Source of the DNA: Ochromonas danica
Lineage: Eukaryota; Sar; Chrysophyceae; Chromulinales; Chromulinaceae
Assembly: GCA_015146655.1 (NCBI GenBank)
Contig: VKHL01000127.1
Location: 1-64,000 of the forward strand
Direction of reading: 5' to 3'
DNA length: 64,000 nucleotides
This document shows positions 10,301-19,431 of the stretch, in pieces. Under the pieces are notes generated by a model. It was not told the origin of the DNA. It was given only the letters and a program-made list of their open reading frames with translations, and searched no databases. The position numbers were made by a program, and so were the translations under genes. The number at the start of each line of letters is the position of its first letter. Positions within the stretch are counted from its first letter, which is position 1.

Positions 10301-12369
10301 TCTTGTGCTTTAAGCACATCGGATCGATATTCTATTGCTGCCTCTAAACTACGACGACAACTTCCAGATAGCGTATCCCATCTAGCTGACATTCCACTTA
10401 ACCCATGAAACACCATAGCTAAATGTTGACTTGTGAGGTCCTTGGCCTGATATTCTATTGCTGTCTCTAAACTACGATGACAACTTTCAGATAGCGTATC
10501 CCNNNNNNNNNNNNNNNNNNNNNNNNNNNNNNNNNNNNNNNNNNNNNNNNNNNNNNNNNNNNNNNNNNNNNNNNNNNNNNNNNNNNNNNNNNNNNNNNNN
10601 NNTTGACTTGTGAGGTCCTTGGCCTGATATTCTATTGCTGTCTCTAAACTACGATGACAACTTTCAGATAGCGTATCCCATCTAGCTGACATACCACCCA
10701 ACCTATGAAACACCATAGATAATCCTTGACTTGTGAGGTCCTTGGCTCGATTTTCTATTGTTGCCTCCAAACTACGACGACAACCTTGAGATAGGTCATT
10801 CCATCTAGCTAACATTCCACTTAACCCATGAAACACCATAGATAATCCTTGACTTGTGAGGTCATTAGCCTGATATTCTATTGCTGTCTCCAAACTACGA
10901 CGACAACTTTCAGATAGCGTATCCCATCTAGCTGACATTCCACTTAACCCATGAAACACCATAGATAATCCTTGACTTGTGAGGTCCTTGGCCTGATATT
11001 CTATTGCTGTCTCTAAACTACGATGACAACTTTCAGATAGCGTATCCCATCTAGCTGACATACCACCCAACCTATGAAACACCATAGCTAAATGTTGACT
11101 TGTGAGGTCCTTGGCCTGATATTCTATTGCTGTCTCCAAACTACGATGACAACCTTCAGATAGTTCATTCCATCTGGCTGACATACCACCCAATCCATGA
11201 AATACCATAGCTAAATGTTGACCTGTAAGGTCCTTTGCTTGATATTCTATTGCTGTCTCCAAACTACGATGACAACCTTCAGATAGTTCATTCCATCTGG
11301 CTGACATTCCACTTAACCCTTTAAGTAAAATCGATAGTTGTCGACCGAAAAGGTCGCTACCATTACGCTGTATGGCTTCCCGTAAAAAATGGTCTTCTGC
11401 AGACAACAAGGGCGGTAGGCGATCCAACCCCTCAAAAGTGGTCATTGCCTTCACTGTTTTATCAACCAGTTCATCGATTACTAGCCGTTCGGACTCTTCT
11501 AGCTCATTCATCGACACACCCAACGATCCCAAAGAGTATACCACCCTTGTCCAATCTTTTCCTGCTGATTTTCTCTCATCTGCTCGTAATTGGTTCAACA
11601 AAACAACTCTTGTTTCGGGTGCGATAAAGCTAGCAGCAAAGCCGAGCTTTGGCAGAGCGTACAAAGCTTTTGAAATACTAGAGCAATCCAGCTCATTCGT
11701 CACTCTCTTTAACTCCTTTGCCAATGATATCTCTAAATTGGGAGGAAAATCTCCTTTTTGAACTCGCATATAGCGTAGACCGGACAATGCCAAAACTATT
11801 TCCTTACCTGACAAGTTCTCTGAACACACACACTCGTACAACTTCTTCAATGCTAGTGAGATTAACACTTTATGCTTAGAATCACGAGTACTTAAACCCA
11901 GGCGACCTAATAACCAGATCCAGGTCCCTACGATTCCCGAGGGCACCTGCTCTGCTTTCACTTCCAAACAAGGAAGCAATTCATTCAGTAGGACATCTTT
12001 TCTTCTCGACTGTACTGATAAATCATCAAAGAATTGGACTATGGCTTCTAAATCCTCGGCTGAACTACAGTCTTTCGATTTCAACTCTTGTAAACGCAGC
12101 AACACATCCTCTTCAAATACACTATCAAGTCCTTCACAGCCAGCTCCATGAAGCTTCAATTCTGATGAGGATAATTTGCCACGTGGATCCTCATCTCCAT
12201 TTCCAGCAAAAGTGTGATTAAAACGAGGTTTGAAGCCAGCCAAAGGAAGAGGAGAACGATCACAGGTTGAGGTCAGCAAAGGGCAAGCAAATTTCTCATG
12301 ATATGATGGTTTATTCAAACGACTCAGAAAAGAGTAGAAAGGACGAGAGTAGCGATTGCATCGACGCAT
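7330..12369 (-). CDS. giant organelle-type helical-repeat protein, 41-residue repeats
   Basis: One long frame (1,679 codons as assembled, 34 of them unknown because of an N gap at 10503-10602). The N terminus (MRRCNRYSRPFYSFLSRLNK) is basic and lacks acids, like a mitochondrial or plastid presequence. Residues 110-345 hold degenerate helical repeats such as LSGKEIVLALSGLRYM and SSISKALYALPKLGF, like the OPR/HPR repeats of organellar RNA-binding proteins with FAST/RAP relatives. From residue 345 to the end are about 32 repeats of 41 residues with framework SMVFHGLGGMSARW-x2-LS-x3-RRSLEAAIE. No RAP or nuclease domain follows; the protein ends LRRFFPKADV. The likely role is binding organellar RNA. 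That function is inferred from repeat type and presequence only, and the true repeat count is unknown. Confidence 0.85.
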   Translation of the reverse strand: MRRCNRYSRPFYSFLSRLNKPSYHEKFACPLLTSTCDRSPLPLAGFKPRFNHTFAGNGDEDPRGKLSSSELKLHGAGCEGLDSVFEEDVLLRLQELKSKDCSSAEDLEAIVQFFDDLSVQSRRKDVLLNELLPCLEVKAEQVPSGIVGTWIWLLGRLGLSTRDSKHKVLISLALKKLYECVCSENLSGKEIVLALSGLRYMRVQKGDFPPNLEISLAKELKRVTNELDCSSISKALYALPKLGFAASFIAPETRVVLLNQLRADERKSAGKDWTRVVYSLGSLGVSMNELEESERLVIDELVDKTVKAMTTFEGLDRLPPLLSAEDHFLREAIQRNGSDLFGRQLSILLKGLSGMSARWNELSEGCHRSLETAIEYQAKDLTGQHLAMVFHGLGGMSARWNELSEGCHRSLETAIEYQAKDLTSQHLAMVFHRLGGMSARWDTLSESCHRSLETAIEYQAKDLTSQGLSMVFHGLSGMSARWDTLSESCRRSLETAIEYQANDLTSQGLSMVFHGLSGMLARWNDLSQGCRRSLEATIENRAKDLTSQGLSMVFHRLGGMSARWDTLSESCHRSLETAIEYQAKDLTSQXXXXXXXXXXXXXXXXXXXXXXXXXXXXXXXXXXDTLSESCHRSLETAIEYQAKDLTSQHLAMVFHGLSGMSARWDTLSGSCRRSLEAAIEYRSDVLKAQEVSMVFHGLGGMSARWNTLSQSSRRSLEAAIENRANVLTGQQLSMVFHGLGGMSARWNELSESCRRRLEAAIEYRADDLTSQGLSMAFHGLGGMSARWDTLSESCRRRLEAAIENRDNVPTGQQLSMVFHGLGGMSARWNTLSQGSRRSLEAAIENRDNVPTGQQLSMVFHGLGGMSARWNTLSQGSRRSLEAAIENRANVLTGQQLSMVFHGLGGMSARWNELSESCRRRLEAAIEYRADDLTSQGLSMAFHGLGGMSARWDTLSESCRRRLEAAIEYQANDLTSQGLSMVFHGLGGMSARWNDLSQGCRRSLEATIENRARYLTSQGLSMVFHGLGGMSAVWNELSESSRRSLQAAMENQVDGLKAQEVSMVFHGLGGMSALWNELSEGSRRSLQAAMENQADALKAQEVSMVFHGLSGMSAVWNELSESSRRSLEAAIEYQTKDLTGQHLAMVLHGLGGMLARWDTLSESCRRRLETAIEYQTKDLTGQQIAMVLHGLGGMSARWDTLSGSCRRSLEAAIEYRSEVLKAQEVSMVFHGLGGMSARWNTLSESCRRSLEAAIEYRSDVLKAQEVSMVFHGLGGMSARWNTLSQSSRRSLEAAIENRANVLTGQQLSMVFHGLGGMSARWNELSESCRRRLEAAIEYRADDLTSQGLSMAFHGLGGMSARWDTLSESCRRRLEAAIEYQANDLTSQGLSMVFHGLGGMSARWNDLSQGCRRSLEATIENRARYLTSQGLSMVFHGLGGMSAVWNELSESSRRSLQAAMENQVDGLKAQEVSMVFHGLGGMSALWNELSEGSRRSLQAAMENQADALKAQEVSMVFHGLSGMSAVWNELSESSRRSLEAAIEYQTKDLTGQHLAMVLHGLGGMLARWDTLSESCRRRLETAIEYQTKDLTGQQIAMVLHGLGGMSARWDTLSGSCRRSLEAAIEYQAKDLTSQGLSMVFHGLGGMSARWNELSEGSRQSLKEILQNHGKTLRRFFPKADV
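7500..9790 (-). repeat. higher-order duplication of about ten repeats, offset 1,230 bp
   Basis: The stretch from about 7500 to 8560 recurs at about 8730 to 9790, exactly 1,230 bp (10 x 123) away. By eye the copies are almost identical; I noticed one difference (ACTACTTT near 8514 against ACTACCTT near 9744). This fits a recent unequal exchange within the array, or an assembly duplication. Confidence 0.85.
10503..10602. other. assembly gap of exactly 100 N
   Basis: A run of 100 unknown bases lies inside the repeat array. The sequences on its two sides are copies of the same unit. One hundred is a common placeholder length. The part of a unit missing between the flanks would be about 48 bp, plus any whole number of 123-bp units, so 100 does not match any true size. 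The unbroken frame across it is therefore accidental. Confidence 0.95.
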
Positions 12370-12445
12370 TCTTCCAATATATGGACAGCAATAATATCAG
12401 ACAGAGGCGGCAGGAGGAAATTGGATGATTTGAGAAGAAGGAAGG

Positions 12446-12446
<1 letters not shown>

Positions 12447-12523
<77 letters not shown>
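12447..12523. repeat. GT/AC microsatellite in divergent promoter
   Basis: About 38 GT dinucleotides followed by AACAACGAC-type simple sequence, between the start codons of the giant repeat gene (12369, minus) and the TPR gene (12597, plus). Open frames through it are artefacts. Confidence 0.95.
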
Positions 12524-12524
<1 letters not shown>

Positions 12525-12596
12525 TGGGACAACAACGACAACAACAACAACGACAACAGCAACGAGAGCAACAAAGTTGATTTCAACAGGAAAAGA

Positions 12597-13782
12597 ATGA
12601 CTGACACAACTGCCACTACCACAACTACTATCCCAAAGGAGACTGAATGGGAAATAAGTGGTTGGAATAATCTGAAATCAAATAAAAATCAAGAAGCAAT
12701 TGTTGATTTTACAAATGATTTAAGTGAACGATTAGCTTCAAGAAGTTTTGTGGGTAGAAGGTAAACCCTCTTTCCTTTTTGATCTACCATGCTCTCATTA
12801 CTCTGACTGGTTTTCACTATTTGTCTTAGTCAAGCTTATTCTGGTGTGAAAGAATATCTATTGGCAATTGTGGATGCGAAAGTTGCCTTGGAATTAGATC
12901 ATGCCAACATTAAGGTGTGATTGATAACACTTCATCACTGATATAAACCTCTTATCACCTCTTAATCTTCTAGGCTTGGTATGCGTTGGCCAAGGCTTTC
13001 TATGGTGCTCATCGTTATGATCGCTGCCTTGAAGCATGCAACAGTGGTTTGCAACTTGATGCAACGGATGCGGTTAGTAGATCGTGCACTGTCAACTTTA
13101 CCCTACTCCTCTTACAAGCCTAATTGTGGTAACTTATCATGCTTAGAAACTCTTGCAAGTCCAAGAACAGTGTCATAAGCGCATTAATGGTGAGCCAGAG
13201 GAACCTCCTGTGCGTAGACGCTCTCAAGACCACAGTCACGAGCACGAACATGAGCATGAACACGAGCATGAACATGAGCACGAGCATGAGCATGACCATG
13301 GACATAGTCATGATCACCAGCATGTGAGCACTAAGGCTGCAGTATCGAAGCCACCTCTTCCTCATGCGGAAGCGGCCCATGCAGCTGAATCTAAAGCTGC
13401 TGCAAGACACCCTTCTCCAACTGCCAAGGATGCTCATGTGAGAAGATCGTCTAAAGCCGGAGCTGATCCAGAGCATGATGCTTCTGTGGCACATGCTTCT
13501 GCACCTGTTCGAAGAAGCTCGAAAGCTGGGGTTGATCCTCATGACCATCATGATCATGCACCTGTTCGACGCGGATCCAAGATTGCGCAAGATGAGCATG
13601 CCCATGAGGAGACTCCTGCTAGGGATGTAGCGGAAGGCCGCGATCATGATCATGATCACAACCATAAGTCTGCTGGTGACCACTTGGAGTGCGGAGGAGA
13701 GTGTGGAGGTCACGATCATGACCACCATGATCATGTTGGCGAAGGCGCTGGACATGATCACGGCCATGTTCATGATCATTAA
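12597..13782 (+). CDS. TPR protein with long histidine-rich tail
   Basis: Four exons (12597-12760, 12830-12914, 12974-13072, 13147-13782) join in frame to about 327 residues. The first half is a TPR unit: AYSGVKEYLLAIVDAKVALEL, then IKAWYALAKAFYGAHRYDRCLEAC, as in Hsp90/Hsp70 co-chaperones. The last exon is different: about ten His-Glu or His-Asp pairs in a row, then repeated VRRSSKAG blocks and more clusters such as HDHDHNH and HDHDHHDH with a CGGECGG pair. Such tails bind Zn or Ni in metallochaperones. The RRSS repeats resemble basophilic kinase sites. The gene is head to head with the giant repeat gene, 228 bp apart. Metal binding is inferred from composition alone. Confidence 0.85.
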
Positions 13783-14114
13783 GCACATATTGCTTCCTTT
13801 ATTTGATGTTCTTATCTACGGCTACCCTACCTTTGAACTGTGTTTGATCGTTGCTTTTATTAACGATGTTCTTTATGCTTTCACTAAGAGATGACCAAAG
13901 GCCAATTCTCCTTATTAACAATATCACAAAAACCACATCATTTAATACAATACAAGGAAAAGCAATGGCTACTATCTAATTTTGCAGGAAAACACATCAA
14001 CATGACAATATGAAGAAGAAGAATCTAATTTGCGTGTTCACCAAAACAGGAAACACAGTAAACCTAGTGTAAAATATGGGAATAGCGACGATGATATCGA
14101 CGATGATTGCAAAA
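13783..14114. other. intergenic, convergent
   Basis: The 3' flanks of the TPR gene and the membrane-protein gene. AT-rich; nothing recognisable. Confidence 0.5.
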
Positions 14115-15158
14115 CTAAACTATAGGGTTGATCACTTCCATCTCTATCTCCTGCACAACATTTGTTGGAGAAGAAGCAGAAGAGGAAGCATCTCCATCTC
14201 CTTGCTGGGGAAAGCGGGCAGATGGAATACGATTCATGATCTCTTCGTCATCTAGGTATTCTATTTCTTCATGTTCCCCACCCCAAGCAGATTGTCTACT
14301 ACAATCATCTATTTTATCATCCATTGAACTACTACTTATACCAAATAAAGTCAAAGGACAATATCTTTTTAATACTTTTATTTTTAAACTATCCCATGCA
14401 TCAGGTTGTAAATAGAAAAAAATCAGACAATATCCAATACCTACAGTAGGTGCACATAAATTAGCAATAATAATAGGTGCTGTATCATTATAGGTATTGT
14501 TATTATAATCTTGCCAACATGGTCCTAAACGTGTTATGACTTGTACTATAGCATAATATCTCATTCTTTTAATAATCACTTCAATATTCTTAGCATGACT
14601 TTTTGCTAATTGTCCTTTATTAATATAATCTGGTAATCTTCTTAACAAAATCTTTGTTAAACAATACTTAATTACATTAAAGCAGATAATAGTAATACGT
14701 ATCCAATAATAGATACGAAAACCAAGACAAGAAATTGTTAAATTCCATCCAACTGTAGTCATTAAGAAGACTATTAAGAAAGTTGGTAAAGACAGTGTAA
14801 GTAGTAGATAATAACGATATTCTACATGTATTTCCACTGCTTTTAATGTTCTGACAATACGAAATAAGATTGAAGATAAGAGATTAGTCCATAATCCCAT
14901 AGCAGTATCTGTAAAGATAATACAATACAGATAGACTGTATTCCCCCATGATGTTGTTTGTGGTGGTACTAATCGAAAGAGATAACTTAAATCATAGAGT
15001 AAGTTCATTACTGCTAATGATGTGATAAGAATTAAAAAACCTGTTAAACGTGGTAATAATTTTAATGTCACATATAATTGTAATAGTGTAGTAGAAAATG
15101 AAAATATTGCAATCGCAATGGAAAGATTGATTGCGTAATGATGACTTTCTTCTATCAT
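14115..15158 (-). CDS. seven-helix membrane protein, GPCR-like topology
   Basis: A single-exon frame of 347 residues with about seven hydrophobic segments: near residues 10-30 (INLSIAIAIFSFSTTLL), 37-60, 75-98, 120-142, 148-170, 200-215 and 225-250. The N terminus is short and the C-terminal tail of about 85 residues is acidic and Ser-rich (EEIEYLDDEEIMN), as expected for a cytosolic tail. The layout fits a seven-helix receptor, but I see no family signature such as DRY or NPxxY, so the ligand and class are unknown. The gene is very AT-rich. Confidence 0.75.
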   Translation of the reverse strand: MIEESHHYAINLSIAIAIFSFSTTLLQLYVTLKLLPRLTGFLILITSLAVMNLLYDLSYLFRLVPPQTTSWGNTVYLYCIIFTDTAMGLWTNLLSSILFRIVRTLKAVEIHVEYRYYLLLTLSLPTFLIVFLMTTVGWNLTISCLGFRIYYWIRITIICFNVIKYCLTKILLRRLPDYINKGQLAKSHAKNIEVIIKRMRYYAIVQVITRLGPCWQDYNNNTYNDTAPIIIANLCAPTVGIGYCLIFFYLQPDAWDSLKIKVLKRYCPLTLFGISSSSMDDKIDDCSRQSAWGGEHEEIEYLDDEEIMNRIPSARFPQQGDGDASSSASSPTNVVQEIEMEVINPIV

Positions 15159-15650
15159 TGAGAATCAACAAGAGCAAGAGAAGAAGGAGAAGAAGAGAAT
15201 AGGAGGAGGAAGAGGGAGGAGATAGACTACTATCCTAGTGAGAGATGTTTCTCTCTTCTGTGCTAACTTGAAATGGTGAGTCCATTCCGAATTGAGAAGA
15301 GAAGATCCAATCCCATTCCATCTTAATTCCATGGAATTCTCGCAGTTGGGAAGACATCCTACATCCGGACATGTAGACCAGTCTACTGTAATGTGCGATG
15401 GATGACGATGAATGATGATAATCAACTTAGCTTACGTACTAAGGGATTATCACTTAAATGTTGTATAATATATCTTGTTACTAGTTAGTAAAAACAAAAC
15501 GCCATAGATGATAATTTTGTCTATGATGAAATTACAAGAAGGCCGGAAGGGAGTAACTGTGTGGAGTCTATTGGCCCCTTACACAGCCCCATCAATCAAG
15601 AAATGAAAGTGAGTGGAGACTAAGAATAAAGGTACTAATTATTTGTGTTA
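15159..15650. other. intergenic
   Basis: Holds the 5' flank of the seven-helix gene (purine-rich GAAGGAG runs near 15180-15225) and the 3' flank of the lyase gene. No gene seen. Confidence 0.5.
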
Positions 15651-17450
15651 TTAGACCTTGAGTACCACATCGTTATAGGCCTTAAGTAGCTCATTAACAG
15701 GGCCAGGTGGGAGAGATCCGGTGAGTCCGTAGATAGCAGCATTGCCCGCGTTGGGATTGGGATTCTCACGTACCCTTTTGACAGCGTCAGACAGATCCTT
15801 TAAGAACTTCTCTTCTCGTCCAATATGAGTTACAGTACAGCAAAGATGCAGGCAAGGTGGACCTTGCAAGTTGTTGAGAGTCCATCCTCCATTTTTATGC
15901 ATCTCATCAGATACGCTGTAAATGTTGATTGCTTTATCTGAACTACCAAAGCAAACAATCATAGCGTCCACTTCACCACAAATCTTTAATCCAGGAATGC
16001 GACGAACTCCATCGGCAATACGACGCGCTGTGTGGAAGATATCAGTAGTATGGGCACGATACTGTTTCTGTCCTAAAGACATCATACTAGCCCAACACTG
16101 AGCGATCAGTCCACCCGAGCGACTTCCTGCAATCGTAGGAGTTGCATACATGCCACCAGTCCAATCAGCATAGCAGAAGTACTGAGCATGGCGCAACTCA
16201 CGATGACGATAAAGTACTACAGAGGTTCCCTTCAGAGCATAGCCATACTTATGGGTATCCAGAGACATCGTGGTCACACCGGCGACAGAGAAATCGAAGT
16301 TTGGAATAGAAAATCCTTCTTTCTTAGCAAATGGCAAGATGAAACCTCCTAAGCAACAATCCACATGCAAACCAATACCATACTTGACAGCCAAACGACC
16401 CATAGCTTCGACAGGATCAATGGCACCGTGAGGATAAGAAGGAGCAGAGGCATACATCATGATAGTATTCGAAGTAATAGCAGATTCTAGAGCAGATAAG
16501 TTAACACGGAAAGTCTTTGGGTCAAGATCCACTTTAATAAGCTTGATTTTCAACATGTCACAGGCTTTGTCAACAGCGGCATGAGCAGAGACACCACACA
16601 CTAACTCAGGCTCAGTAATCTGATAGCGATCACAGTAGTAATCACGATGTGCCTTAATAGCTAGGATGATGCTTTCAGTTCCACCAGAAGTAGTGCTTCC
16701 ACAGACATCATCATCAGGATGAGCACGCACCAAAGCAGCAGTCATGGCAATAATCTCTGATTCAAACTTCATCACACTAGGCCAGATATCAGAATGAAGA
16801 GGATTAGAGATAGAATAGTAATTGAAAGCCTTATTTAAGAGTTCAATGTGATCTCGTTTGCCAAAATAGACAGCACCAGAGACACTACCTGCCTCCCAGA
16901 TAGGATCCTCAGCCTTGGTAGCACTCTGCATTAATTCTAGGATTGCTTCATTAGACAATCCTTCTTCAGGTAGAACTTTGTTAATAGGCCCTAAAGCACG
17001 GCTCTTTACTTTGAGTTGCTTCTCAAGACTTTGTTCTAGTTTATCTCCTTCTTTACGGAGAGCGGATTTGACAAAGGAAAACTCTTTCACGTGGCCATAA
17101 CCATATTGAGCCAATTCTTTAAATGTACGATCAAAGCTTTGGAAGCGTCTGATCGCAGTGAAAATGACAGTAAAGCCTTTAGCTACTGCACAGAGCAGAG
17201 CGACAGCTAGCAGATCGCTCAAGACAAAGCGAATATGAGGCAACAACAGTGTGGCACGACCTGCTAACAAGACTTGTAATTCATTAAGCAATTGATGCAA
17301 AAGATCAACACTATCTTCAGTCTTCTGTGTAAAACGATAGACTAGGAAGAGGACAATGAAAAAGAAACCATATGGTCGAAGACGACGATATAATGTCCAA
17401 TTTTGCAAGAGAAAGAGAGCAAGAACAGAAGTAAGAAGTGGATAATCCAT
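15651..17450 (-). CDS. sphingosine-1-phosphate lyase
   Basis: A single exon of 599 residues. The enzyme is PLP-dependent and cleaves phosphorylated sphingoid bases to ethanolamine phosphate and a long-chain aldehyde, the exit step of sphingolipid breakdown in the ER. The group-II decarboxylase fold is clear: GSTTSGGTESIILA near 251, SAHAAVDKA near 288, HVDCCLGGF near 362 and the PLP lysine in SLDTHKYGYALKGT at residue 401. Hydrophobic stretches at residues 5-40 and 75-100 match the N-terminal ER anchor of SGPL1/DPL1. Length is typical and I see no defect. Confidence 0.96.
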   Translation of the reverse strand: MDYPLLTSVLALFLLQNWTLYRRLRPYGFFFIVLFLVYRFTQKTEDSVDLLHQLLNELQVLLAGRATLLLPHIRFVLSDLLAVALLCAVAKGFTVIFTAIRRFQSFDRTFKELAQYGYGHVKEFSFVKSALRKEGDKLEQSLEKQLKVKSRALGPINKVLPEEGLSNEAILELMQSATKAEDPIWEAGSVSGAVYFGKRDHIELLNKAFNYYSISNPLHSDIWPSVMKFESEIIAMTAALVRAHPDDDVCGSTTSGGTESIILAIKAHRDYYCDRYQITEPELVCGVSAHAAVDKACDMLKIKLIKVDLDPKTFRVNLSALESAITSNTIMMYASAPSYPHGAIDPVEAMGRLAVKYGIGLHVDCCLGGFILPFAKKEGFSIPNFDFSVAGVTTMSLDTHKYGYALKGTSVVLYRHRELRHAQYFCYADWTGGMYATPTIAGSRSGGLIAQCWASMMSLGQKQYRAHTTDIFHTARRIADGVRRIPGLKICGEVDAMIVCFGSSDKAINIYSVSDEMHKNGGWTLNNLQGPPCLHLCCTVTHIGREEKFLKDLSDAVKRVRENPNPNAGNAAIYGLTGSLPPGPVNELLKAYNDVVLKV

Positions 17451-18210
17451 TATTAAATCTTTCTTCTTTAAGATAGAACAAGGTTAAGAAAGTATTCAAA
17501 GGAAAAGGAAATGAGAGTTAAGTCAATTGGGAATAGAATATGATCTTGTTGGGAATGATCGATCTTGTTGCCAGCACAGCAGCGCAGGTGACTGCTCCTC
17601 TCAGTTGTTGTTCTCTTTGTTTGTTGTGCAGCAGAGAGGCACCGCGTAGCGCAAGCGCATCACACTTTGTCGCAGAAGTGTTTATGACGATGTGGTGGAA
17701 GTTATTGTGCCCGACATTCAAGGTTATGTTGAATTGATTGATGTGCAATTATTGTATTGATCAACGATAGAACTCGTTTAGGCTATAAGTGGAAGCATAC
17801 ACTACTGTTATAATCGTTGTTGATGGAATTCGTGAAATCCAATATCTATAAGATTCATGATTTCTACATCTGGTTTCTTTCTTATGCTATATAAGTATAG
17901 AGTGCTCAAGAAAACAAAATCATCCATATGTTCTTTTTCTTTCTTTTTTTTTGATTGTTAAAAGTTGCGTGTTATTTGGAAGACTAAATGACGCATTAGC
18001 CAGCTAAAAGCATTTTGCAATCTCTACAATAAAAAGCAAAAGCTCCTAACAGGATGAACTTCTCATACTGAAAGGCAAACAAATACTAATAATTTCCATC
18101 TCACTAGTTGATAGATGAGATGATGCGAAAAACAAACTGAAGAAGCTACAACTAATGGCATCAATAATGCATGCGTATATGCAACAACAGGGATGACACA
18201 ACAAAAGCTT
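17451..18210. other. intergenic, about 760 bp
   Basis: Promoter side of the lyase gene and 3' flank of the next minus-strand gene. Contains a T-rich run near 17938-17955. A short plus-strand frame at 17540-17737 has no support. No RNA gene recognised. Confidence 0.5.
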
Positions 18211-19176
18211 TTACAAGCCAGCAGCGGCATCAAAAATGGCGAAGGTATCTTTAGGTTCAAAAACTCTTACCAAGGAGACAGATGAGTCGTCAAAACCTAA
18301 ATGATGGAGACTCCATGGACCATTCACTTGACTTTGTAAGTAGAAAGAAAGACGATTGGACTTATCTTCTACAACGAGTGGCCCAAGGCGAGCAGCGGGG
18401 ACAGAAGCTAAAACTTTTTTAATCTCTCCAGTTTGGTTATCTAACACGCCGATCACAGCCTTGCCATTCAAGAAACTGGTAAAATATAATGCAGATCTCT
18501 GGCTAGAGTATCCGATAAACTGAAGAATTCCAGCACTATTACTGATATTGACTACTTGACAATCAGCAGTGGGAATACTGGTATCACAAGTGGTAACCTT
18601 TTGATCCAGCACCGAGTCAGGACGATTGGGAAAATAATTGCATAATGCAAAGTAGTGATCATTGACCTCATCATAGGAAGACGCATTGACATACCACATG
18701 TAAGGCAAGGCAAAAAGCTCCTCATCTTGGACATAGTCATCACTTGGTGTTAGTGTAAAACGACTGATGACTCGCCCGTAGGTAGAGACAACTTTAATTC
18801 CATATAGAGTCTTTTGATTAGGTGCGTACTGTAAATCAAAAAACCAAAATGGGGTACTTGGCCAGGTTTGGGTGAGGTGTAGATTTTTGTCAAACTCATA
18901 GAGGACAGAAGTGTTCGATGTGTCGGGAAAGGCCACGACAAAAGTGCGATCATTGATTTTATCAGTTGTCATTTCAAGAGATGGCCATGAAAATGTAATA
19001 GATGCATCAGATTGCTTGATAACCTGACCATCATTGGTGGATAGAATTTCTAACTTCCCTAAACGTTGTGAATCTTGTCGAACGGTCGCCATCTGAGGAT
19101 TGCCATTTGCTACAACCACATATGAACTCAAACATAAGATGAATAAGACAACAAGACTAAGCAAAGCAGCCATCAT
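18211..19176 (-). CDS. secreted protein of unknown function
   Basis: A single exon of 321 residues starting with a strong signal peptide (AALLSLVVLFILCLSSYVVV, ending near ANGNPQ). The rest is beta-rich with repeating short strands and turns (RTFVVAFPDT, VLYEFDKN, TLYGIKVVSTYG, ALYFTSFLNGKAVIGVLDNQTGE), which suggests a propeller-like fold, but no named family is recognised. Several NxS/T sites (NTS, NAS, NIS, NQT) fit passage through the secretory pathway. There is no membrane anchor at the C terminus. Confidence 0.75.
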   Translation of the reverse strand: MMAALLSLVVLFILCLSSYVVVANGNPQMATVRQDSQRLGKLEILSTNDGQVIKQSDASITFSWPSLEMTTDKINDRTFVVAFPDTSNTSVLYEFDKNLHLTQTWPSTPFWFFDLQYAPNQKTLYGIKVVSTYGRVISRFTLTPSDDYVQDEELFALPYMWYVNASSYDEVNDHYFALCNYFPNRPDSVLDQKVTTCDTSIPTADCQVVNISNSAGILQFIGYSSQRSALYFTSFLNGKAVIGVLDNQTGEIKKVLASVPAARLGPLVVEDKSNRLSFYLQSQVNGPWSLHHLGFDDSSVSLVRVFEPKDTFAIFDAAAGL

Positions 19177-19403
19177 CTTTTACAATGGAGATCTTGTGGT
19201 GGAAAACAGGGATGGTGGACAGGACAGGCCGGAAGGCTTGATGGAGGGAAGATCGGGAGATGAAAGTTTGGTTTGGTGGTGTGAGAGTGGAGCGTTCTGT
19301 GCTCTGCCAGCCCTTGCTGTTCCTGTGTTGGCAGTTCAGATCGGGCAGTTTTGCGATTTTGCACGCGTCAAATTTCGAAATTTCCAATTTCAACTTGCGT
19401 ATC

Positions 19404-19431
19404 TTTGGGTTTGGGTTTGGGTTTGGGTTGG
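19404..19431. repeat. TTTGGG hexamer repeat, possible G-quadruplex
   Basis: Four tandem TTTGGG units and a partial fifth, about 230 bp upstream of the minus-strand start at 19176. Four GGG runs spaced by TTT meet the usual G-quadruplex pattern. The flanking sequence holds CAAATTTCGAAATTTCC, a short-period motif seen in other promoters here. Confidence 0.8.

Larger units (their letters stand above)
7345..11337 (-). repeat. 123-bp coding tandem array (about 32 copies)
   Basis: Near-identical 123-bp units, each exactly 41 codons, fill most of the giant repeat gene. Differences cluster at a few codons: the two after the Trp of SARW (NE, DT, NT or ND) and the five after the Glu of AIE/AME (for example YQAKD, YRADD, NRANV, NRARY, NQVDG, YRSDV). 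Framework codons are nearly uniform at the DNA level, which indicates recent expansion or homogenisation. Confidence 0.95.

Noticed and set aside
7345-11337. Satellite or CRISPR-like array
   Set aside because: The 123-bp period is exactly 41 codons in one open frame, with substitutions clustered in codons; it is coding.
12450-12596. Val-Cys repeat leader fused to the TPR gene
   Set aside because: The frame runs through the GT microsatellite; the ATG at 12597 gives a sensible start.
17540-17740. Possible tRNA or small RNA
   Set aside because: I could not form a cloverleaf with proper anticodon and T-loop sequences by eye.
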